Assembly (NCBI GenBank): GCA_017625435.1
Contig: JAGAKX010000025.1
Span: 1 to 38,152 of the forward strand
Source: Clostridia bacterium
GTDB taxonomy: Bacteria; Bacillota; Clostridia; Oscillospirales; Acutalibacteraceae
DNA: 38,152 nt
Direction: 5' to 3'
Positions 32,972-38,152 of this stretch are shown here, piece after piece. Position numbers and translations under genes: made by a program. The notes under the pieces are model-generated. The model was not told where the DNA came from and made no database searches. It worked only from the letters and a program-made list of their open reading frames with translations. Positions within the stretch are counted from its first letter, which is position 1. Each line of letters opens with the position of its first letter.

Positions 32972-35911
32972 ATGGCACATATAAAGGTTGTCAGACGCTC
33001 TATGCGTCCCGAAGAATATATAAGCTTGCGCTACGGATGGCTCAGAAACAGTATTTACGGAAAGATGTACGAGCTGTCCGATGTGTACGTCCGTGAAGCA
33101 CATCAGATTTCGGAAAATGAATACGATTTTTACGATAAAGATTTCCGTCTTCTTCAGAAGGGAGATACATATTTCTCCCCCGACGGCAGCGCTTTTCTCA
33201 GATGTAAGGCTGTAATTTCCGAGGAATTAAAGGACAAGGATATTTATTTTTACTTCAAAACCGCAAGTGAAATGATTGTGAAAATAAACGGGAAATTTGC
33301 AGGCGGTGTTGACCCCAACCGTGAAAGAATACCTCTCTCCGAGTTTCTCCGGGGTGACACTCTTTTGATTGAGGCTGAGGGCTTCAACCGTTCAAAGCCC
33401 GATGACGAAAGAAATCCCGAAACCCTGGCACGCCGCGGCTGCCGACAGGAATTCACGGGGCTTTTCCTTACAACCGTCAACGAAAATATTCAGTCCTTAT
33501 GCTACGACCTTGAAATTTTTACTGATATAATTTCAAGCGGTCAGTTCCCCGAGGAATACGTAAATATTGTGACTGATAAGCTCGACAAAGCACTTAATCT
33601 TATAGATTACGACAATATAACGGAAGAAGACGCAAAAAAGGCAATTGATTTCATTGAAGAAAATATCTATTCAGACAAAACCTTCCGCTCATCCGGCAAG
33701 GTTGCCCTTGTAGGTCACTCACACCTCGATATAGCTTACTACTGGCGCAGGATTCACGCTGTTCAGAAGAACCTCAGAACAGTTCTTATTCAGATGCGCC
33801 TTATGGATAAATACCCCGATTTCCGCTATGCCCACACTCAGGCCTATACTTACGAAACAATTGAAAAATACTATCCCGAGGTATTCCGAGAACTCAAAGA
33901 AAAAATAAAATCGGGCTCCTTTGAAATCGTCGGAGCTATGTATGTTGAGCCTGACTGCAATGTTCCCTCAGCAGAAAGTCTTATAAGACAATGCCTTTAC
34001 GGTCAGCACTATTTCAGGGAGAAGTTCGGTATAACGGTAGATTCCTGCTTCCTGCCCGACGTTTTCGGAAACTCCTGGATATTACCTCAGATTCTTAAAA
34101 AGAGCGGTGTAAACTACTTCATTTCCAACAAAATGAGCACCTGGAATGACACAAACCGCTTCCCCCACAACAATTTTATATGGCGCGGAATTGACGGTAG
34201 CGACGTTTACGCCTCGGTTCCTCCCACACACTTTATAACCTGGAACGAGCCCTCTCAGGTAGCAGAAAACTGGGAAGCCTTCCAGGACAAGCACACGGAC
34301 ACAGAAACCCTTTCAATGTTCGGCTACGGTGACGGGGGATCCGGTGCTACAGAAGAAATGATTGAGCTTATGCACCGTTTTTCTAAGCTTTCCGTTATGC
34401 CCGAAACACGCCACGTAACGGTAAAGGAATTCCTTCACGATAACTTTAACGAAAACCATAAATTTGATGTGTGGGACGGAGAGCTGTACCTCGAAATGCA
34501 CCGAGGTACCTTTACAACAAAATCCGACATCAAGAAATTCAACAGATATCTTGAAAACAGATTCCGCCTTGCGGAAATGCTCTCTCTCATAAGAGAAAAA
34601 AACGGCAAGCCTTATCCTAAAGAGGAAATTAAGGAGCTTTACAAGAAATTCCTTGTCAATCAGTTCCATGACATTCTCCCCGGCAGTCACATTACTCCCG
34701 TTTTCCGAGACTGCATAAAGGACTACGAAGAAATTGATGCCGAATTGGATAAAATTATCGGCACAGGTGACACACTCTTCAATTCACTTAATTCAGAGAG
34801 AAATTCTGTTGAATTTATTGAAAATGAAAACGGAATATTTGAAAGAGAAGGCAAAAAGGGTCTTTACTGCAAAACCGCTTTTGCTCCTCTCTCCCACGGC
34901 AGATTTGATTTGCCCGGTAATGATACCGCATGGTTCAAATTCCGTGACGGTGCCCTGGATACTCCTTTTTATACCGCAGTATTCTGTCCCGACGGAAGCT
35001 TTTCTTCCCTTTGCGACAAAGAGCTTTCAAGGGAATTCGCAGACGGCGATTTCAATAAGCTTAAAATTTACGACGACCGCCCCGGTATGTACGATGCCTG
35101 GGACATTCTTCCCGACTATAAGGATAAGGAACTGCCCCTCGGAGTTAAAGTACCCCTTCATTTCGTAAGAGCAGACGGCGAAACTGCAGAATTTTCAGTA
35201 ACACATTGCACAGAAAAATGCTTATGGGAAAGAAGAATCCGATTCTTCCGTTCAAGCCGTAAAATTGAAGTTGAAAATATTGTAGACTGGAATGAGTTCC
35301 ACCGTCTTATGAAGGTAGCCTTCAACTGCAATATTCTGACCCGTGAGCTTGTCTGCGACACGGGAGCAGGCTTTATTAAGCGTGAAATGCACCGCAACAC
35401 CACCTGGCAGAAGGCTCGTTTTGAGTGCTGTCACCATAAGTGGTTTGATATCAGCGAAACAGGAGGCGGTGTAGCAGTTATAAATGACTGCAAATACGGT
35501 GTGGGCGTATCCGAAAAGGAAATAACCCTGTCTCTTCTCAGAGCCACAGAGCGTCCCGACCCCTTATCCGATTTAGGTCATCATAATTTCACCTATGTAA
35601 TTCTTCCCCACGGTGAAATTCCTTACGGTGAAATCAATACTGAAGCGCTTATATTCAATACTCCTCTTGTAAAAACAGAAAAGCTTTCAGTCCCCGAAGA
35701 GTGGACTGCTGACGGAAAGCTCGTTCTTCAGAGCGTGAAAAAGGCAGAAGCCTCTGATATGACTGTTCTGCGTTTTGCAGAATGTGCAGGCTCAAGAGGA
35801 ACACTTCACTTCCCCCGTCCCGTAAAGCTTCTCAATTTCCTTGAAGATATTGAAGCTGAAACCGATACTGTAGCATTCAAGCCCTTTGAAATCATCACAG
35901 TCGGTATATAG
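32972..35911 (+). CDS. Alpha-mannosidase, glycoside hydrolase family 38
   Basis: 979 aa, cytosolic (no signal peptide). The GH38 catalytic domain spans about residues 243-520. The zinc motif is HSHLD (H251, D253; usual GHSHxD), and the nucleophile Asp is D363 in LPDVFGNSWILPQIL. EMHRGTFTT and NQFHDILPGS mark the end of the alpha-helical bundle, and beta-sandwich domains follow to the C-terminus. It probably trims alpha-mannosides taken up from host or yeast N-glycans and mannans. GAGGT precedes the ATG. It is the second gene after the Nfu-like protein; no transporter is adjacent. Confidence 0.93.
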   Translation: MAHIKVVRRSMRPEEYISLRYGWLRNSIYGKMYELSDVYVREAHQISENEYDFYDKDFRLLQKGDTYFSPDGSAFLRCKAVISEELKDKDIYFYFKTASEMIVKINGKFAGGVDPNRERIPLSEFLRGDTLLIEAEGFNRSKPDDERNPETLARRGCRQEFTGLFLTTVNENIQSLCYDLEIFTDIISSGQFPEEYVNIVTDKLDKALNLIDYDNITEEDAKKAIDFIEENIYSDKTFRSSGKVALVGHSHLDIAYYWRRIHAVQKNLRTVLIQMRLMDKYPDFRYAHTQAYTYETIEKYYPEVFRELKEKIKSGSFEIVGAMYVEPDCNVPSAESLIRQCLYGQHYFREKFGITVDSCFLPDVFGNSWILPQILKKSGVNYFISNKMSTWNDTNRFPHNNFIWRGIDGSDVYASVPPTHFITWNEPSQVAENWEAFQDKHTDTETLSMFGYGDGGSGATEEMIELMHRFSKLSVMPETRHVTVKEFLHDNFNENHKFDVWDGELYLEMHRGTFTTKSDIKKFNRYLENRFRLAEMLSLIREKNGKPYPKEEIKELYKKFLVNQFHDILPGSHITPVFRDCIKDYEEIDAELDKIIGTGDTLFNSLNSERNSVEFIENENGIFEREGKKGLYCKTAFAPLSHGRFDLPGNDTAWFKFRDGALDTPFYTAVFCPDGSFSSLCDKELSREFADGDFNKLKIYDDRPGMYDAWDILPDYKDKELPLGVKVPLHFVRADGETAEFSVTHCTEKCLWERRIRFFRSSRKIEVENIVDWNEFHRLMKVAFNCNILTRELVCDTGAGFIKREMHRNTTWQKARFECCHHKWFDISETGGGVAVINDCKYGVGVSEKEITLSLLRATERPDPLSDLGHHNFTYVILPHGEIPYGEINTEALIFNTPLVKTEKLSVPEEWTADGKLVLQSVKKAEASDMTVLRFAECAGSRGTLHFPRPVKLLNFLEDIEAETDTVAFKPFEIITVGI

Positions 35912-35914
35912 AAA

Positions 35915-35946
35915 AAAGCTCCCGAAGAAATTTCTTCAGGAGCTTT
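35915..35946. terminator. Bidirectional terminator between mannosidase and metallophosphoesterase
   Basis: AAAGCTCC / GGAGCTTT enclose the self-complementary GAAGAAATTTCTTC, giving a stem of about 15 bp with one mismatch. A T-run follows on the minus strand (complement of GAAAAAAGC) and a weaker TTTAATTATT on the plus strand. Confidence 0.88.
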
Positions 35947-35963
35947 AATTATTAATTATTCAA

Positions 35964-37115
35964 TCAGAAAATGTTCTTGATCATTGCAAATACCATTTTG
36001 AACCATGCAACAAACTTTGTCATATCATCTGTTGTTCTGGAATAAGCCTGATATCTGTAAAGAGCCTCTTCGTCGTCACCGTAAACGTCAAAGTAGCCGA
36101 GTGTATATGTTTCATAATCCTCGGGAGCATTTTCATCAAGCACAAATACTCTCGAGCCGACAGTTTCATCGTTGTAGGAGCTGAAGCCTACACCGGGAGT
36201 GTTGATGATGTCAATTCCCTTATAAGGAATAACAAAATCGTTCTTGTGGTCATGACCGCAAACTGTAGCAAGAACATCGCCCTGCTGCAGGAATGCCCGG
36301 AACTGACCGTTGTTGTAATTAGGAGGACAGGGATTCTCGTGAAGATGTCCTTCTACACCCTCGGGAAGAGTAAGGAATTTATCTCCCTGCTGAATTGATT
36401 CGGGAGTACCCTCTTCACACTCAACAAGAGCATCATAGATTTCGGGAACAATAATGTGCTGGAAGTTAAAGGAGGGAACGGGCTTTCCGCCGTTCTGAGC
36501 CTTAAGAGTTTCTGAGGTCTCAACGTACCATGCAATCTGCTCCTTTGTTGTGCAGGCATATCCGCCGAGATCGTTTTCTGTGTTATAAGTACCCGAGTCA
36601 GTCATCCAGATATTGAAAGCAATTCTTTCACCGTCAGAAGACATAATGGGAAGATTATAAGTACCGACACCGGGGATAATATCGCCCTCATTGTAACCAA
36701 CGAAGCAATCATAAGATTCGTAAACGGACATTTGAAAATCCTTGTCAGCAAGTGCACTCTCGTCATCGTGATTTCCGAAAACAGCAGCTGTAGGAACACC
36801 GGCTTTTTCAAAAATGCTCATATATTCATTGATAGCTGCACGGGTAATAACCTTCGTTGTTGTACTGCCGCCTGAAATATTGTCACCTGTAAGAACAATA
36901 AGGTCAGGCTGTACCTTTGCAATACTGTCCTTCAGGAGCTTCTTTGTAATCATCATCAAGGGATAGCCGTCCTGAATATCGGCAAACTGTAAAATTGTGA
37001 ACTTGCCGTCTTCACCGAACTGAAGAGTCTTATCTTCTTCCTTTGCCCCTGCAAAAAGTGCAAGGCAGGAAACCATCATAAGAACGCTTAACATAACTGC
37101 GAGAATCTTTTTCAT
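35964..37115 (-). CDS. Secreted calcineurin-like metallophosphoesterase
   Basis: 383 aa with a signal peptide (MKKILAVMLSVLMMVSCLAL, probable cleavage after FAGA). Metal motifs occur in order: ADIQD (D46, with Gln at 48 where many members have His), TGDN (D78), GNHD (N115, H116), FQH (near 219) and GHDH (near 290). The fold is that of purple-acid-phosphatase-like enzymes. The substrate is unknown; extracellular phosphomonoesters or nucleotides are plausible. A modest Shine-Dalgarno (AGAAGAGAAG) precedes the ATG. It is monocistronic behind a good extended -10 promoter. Confidence 0.9.
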   Translation of the reverse strand: MKKILAVMLSVLMMVSCLALFAGAKEEDKTLQFGEDGKFTILQFADIQDGYPLMMITKKLLKDSIAKVQPDLIVLTGDNISGGSTTTKVITRAAINEYMSIFEKAGVPTAAVFGNHDDESALADKDFQMSVYESYDCFVGYNEGDIIPGVGTYNLPIMSSDGERIAFNIWMTDSGTYNTENDLGGYACTTKEQIAWYVETSETLKAQNGGKPVPSFNFQHIIVPEIYDALVECEEGTPESIQQGDKFLTLPEGVEGHLHENPCPPNYNNGQFRAFLQQGDVLATVCGHDHKNDFVIPYKGIDIINTPGVGFSSYNDETVGSRVFVLDENAPEDYETYTLGYFDVYGDDEEALYRYQAYSRTTDDMTKFVAWFKMVFAMIKNIF

Positions 37116-37148
37116 TTTCTTCTCTTCTTTCTGTATTAATTTTAATAC

Positions 37149-37177
37149 ATTTTACCATATTTATATTACATTTTCAA
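37149..37177 (-). promoter_or_regulatory. Promoter of the metallophosphoesterase gene
   Basis: Minus strand: TTGAAA (37172-37177), 17-bp spacer, extended -10 TG-G-TAAAAT (hexamer 37149-37154). The TATGGTAAAAT string is identical to that before nnr. Confidence 0.75.
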
Positions 37178-37204
37178 TCAAAACGGGATAGTTTTATAAT
37201 AAAT

Positions 37205-37765
37205 TTATCTGAAATAAATATAATAATCAGAATACGCAGTGCCATCGTGTCCTATAAGCTTTTCCTGAGACTTAACAAAACCGATATCTGTTAAAGCAGT
37301 ACTTCTCTCTACAGCTTGTGAAACGGCTTTAGTTGTAACAGAATTGCAACTAAATAATTCAAAACAATTACTAAGAATTAAACTCAATATAGATTTAATA
37401 ATTCCTGATTTTTCATAATCACTTCTTAAATCAAGTCTTAATAAAACAGTATCAGTGAAATAATCACCAGCAACACGCTTAAACATTTCAACTGTACCGA
37501 CAACAACGGCAGTATGAACATCAATAATACTGAAACGCACGAATCCATTTCTTGAATACTCCCAAAGCCAGTATTCAATTGCTTCAGTCACACGTTCATA
37601 AGTTGTGTAATGAAAATTATCGCCGCCGCAGTTGTCAGAATTAAAGAAAGGAACAGCATTAATATCTGAATATACTTTTAATAAATCATCGGTATGTGAC
37701 AAGGATACTAATTCAAGGCGGAAGCAATCATTAATAAAAACAGGACAATGCTCATATACTGACAT
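37205..37765 (-). CDS. GNAT family N-acetyltransferase (RimJ/RimL-like)
   Basis: 186 aa. The layout is of the RimJ/RimL-type GNAT fold: N-terminal CPVFINDCFRLELVSLSHTD, a helix, FSIIDVHTAVVVGTVEMF (beta strands leading to the acetyl-CoA loop region) and LLRLDLRSDYEKSGIIKSIL (the pantetheine-binding helix region). It ends in GFVKSQEKL and YSDYYIYF. The usual Q/RxxGxG/A loop is changed to SDYEKSGI, so acetyl-CoA binding looks atypical. The acceptor is unknown. The base composition is clearly more A/T-rich than its neighbours, suggesting transfer. Its promoter contains a LexA-type box. It lies next to the 23S rRNA terminator, and GAGGT precedes the ATG. Confidence 0.85.
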   Translation of the reverse strand: MSVYEHCPVFINDCFRLELVSLSHTDDLLKVYSDINAVPFFNSDNCGGDNFHYTTYERVTEAIEYWLWEYSRNGFVRFSIIDVHTAVVVGTVEMFKRVAGDYFTDTVLLRLDLRSDYEKSGIIKSILSLILSNCFELFSCNSVTTKAVSQAVERSTALTDIGFVKSQEKLIGHDGTAYSDYYIYFR

Positions 37766-37792
37766 AACATTACCTCACTACAATTTTTCTAA

Positions 37793-37821
37793 ATTATAGA
37801 ACATTTGTTCGTGTTTGTCAA
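37793..37821 (-). promoter_or_regulatory. Consensus sigma-A promoter of the GNAT gene
   Basis: Minus strand: TTGACA (37816-37821), 17-bp spacer, TATAAT (37793-37798): a perfect consensus pair. The spacer is filled by the LexA-type palindrome. Confidence 0.85.
37798..37811 (-). promoter_or_regulatory. LexA (SOS/Cheo) box in the GNAT promoter spacer
   Basis: CGAACAAATGTTCT on the minus strand matches the Gram-positive LexA consensus CGAACRNRYGTTYC at 13 of 14 positions. It sits exactly between the -35 and -10, where repressor binding would exclude RNA polymerase. lexA itself is not in this window. Confidence 0.6.
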
Positions 37822-37863
37822 TAAAAAAAGCAAAAAAATAAACCGTGTAAATTATACACGGTT
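37820..37863 (-). terminator. rRNA operon terminator
   Basis: On the minus strand AACCGTGTA / TACACGGTT (9-bp perfect stem, 5-nt loop; 37841-37863) is followed by a long T-rich tract. It ends the transcript coming from 23S rRNA and lies directly upstream of the GNAT promoter. Confidence 0.85.
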
Positions 37864-37925
37864 AAAATCATATTTAGAAACACACCCTCAAAACTGAACA
37901 ACGATGTGAAGAAGAACCAAGTAAA

Positions 37926-38152
37926 GAGGTCAAGCCCTCGACCTATTAGTACTGCTTAACTGAATACATCACTGTACTTACATACGCAGCCTATCAACCT
38001 CGTAGTCTACAAGGGGTCTTACTAGCTTACGCTATGGGAAATCTAATCTTGGAGATGGCTTCACGCTTAGATGCTTTCAGCGTTTATCCAATCCGCACAT
38101 AGCTACTCGGCCATGCCACTGGCGTGACAACCGATACACCAGAGGTGCGTCC
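37926..38152 (-). rRNA. rrl: 23S ribosomal RNA, 3' end (cut by window edge)
   Basis: The last ~225 nt of 23S rRNA are recognisable on the minus strand. They begin GGACGCACCTCTGGTGTATC, pass the helix near GATTGGATAAACGCTGAAAG, and end ...ACTAATAGGTCGAGGGCTT. The exact 3' end is estimated to within about 10 nt near 37926, where GGTCAAG would pair with the 5' end. Instead of a 5S gene, the downstream strand carries TTCAGTTTTGAGGG and then the terminator. Confidence 0.95.

Overview
The window looks like chromosomal DNA of a spore-forming anaerobe of the class Clostridia, probably Oscillospiraceae/Ruminococcaceae-like. The grounds are a SpoIIID gene, a T-box leader on alaS, Firmicutes-type rpsL, many extended -10 promoters, GTG starts behind strong Shine-Dalgarno sites, a hydrogenase/Nuo-like flavin complex and GC-rich hairpin repeats between genes. 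This placement is inference from gene content; I could run no search.

Layout. Positions 1-11017 (minus strand) hold the transcription/translation core: rpoB-rpoC, then rpsL-rpsG-fusA-tuf (str operon), with separate promoters for rpoB, rpsL and probably tuf. Divergent from rpoB is spoIIID, with a sigma-E-like promoter. Its 3' end runs into a 275-bp hairpin-rich inverted-repeat element. A small Lys-rich orphan gene with a consensus promoter follows. Next, on the minus strand, come a heterodimeric ABC exporter pair and a zinc-ribbon membrane protein. From 16.8 kb the plus strand carries fba plus a C_GCAxxG_C_C protein, nnr plus a lipoprotein, and T-box-alaS-HIT. A MITE-like repeat and a tiny Cys-rich membrane peptide missed by size-limited ORF calling come next.

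The arginine operon argG-argH-argF (minus, 24.2-27.9 kb) makes arginine from ornithine and carries ARG-box-like operators. Divergent from it is a three-gene operon (28.2-32.4 kb): NuoE-like, NuoF-like and a ferredoxin-GltD-like fusion. This matches the layout of Stn/Bfu-type electron-bifurcating transhydrogenases linking NADH, ferredoxin and NADPH. After a second GC-rich repeat come a NifU-C-like protein and a GH38 alpha-mannosidase, then a secreted metallophosphoesterase and a GNAT acetyltransferase on the minus strand. The GNAT promoter contains a near-consensus LexA box. The window ends inside the 3' part of a 23S rRNA gene (minus strand) with no 5S gene before its terminator.

The most unusual signals are the folded element fused to the end of spoIIID, the terminal-inverted-repeat element at 23.6-24.0 kb with a relative at 32.5 kb, the LexA box on a lone acetyltransferase, the palindrome over the ABC exporter promoter, and the Cys-rich micropeptide. 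No CRISPR array, tRNA, prophage or recognisable transposase was seen.
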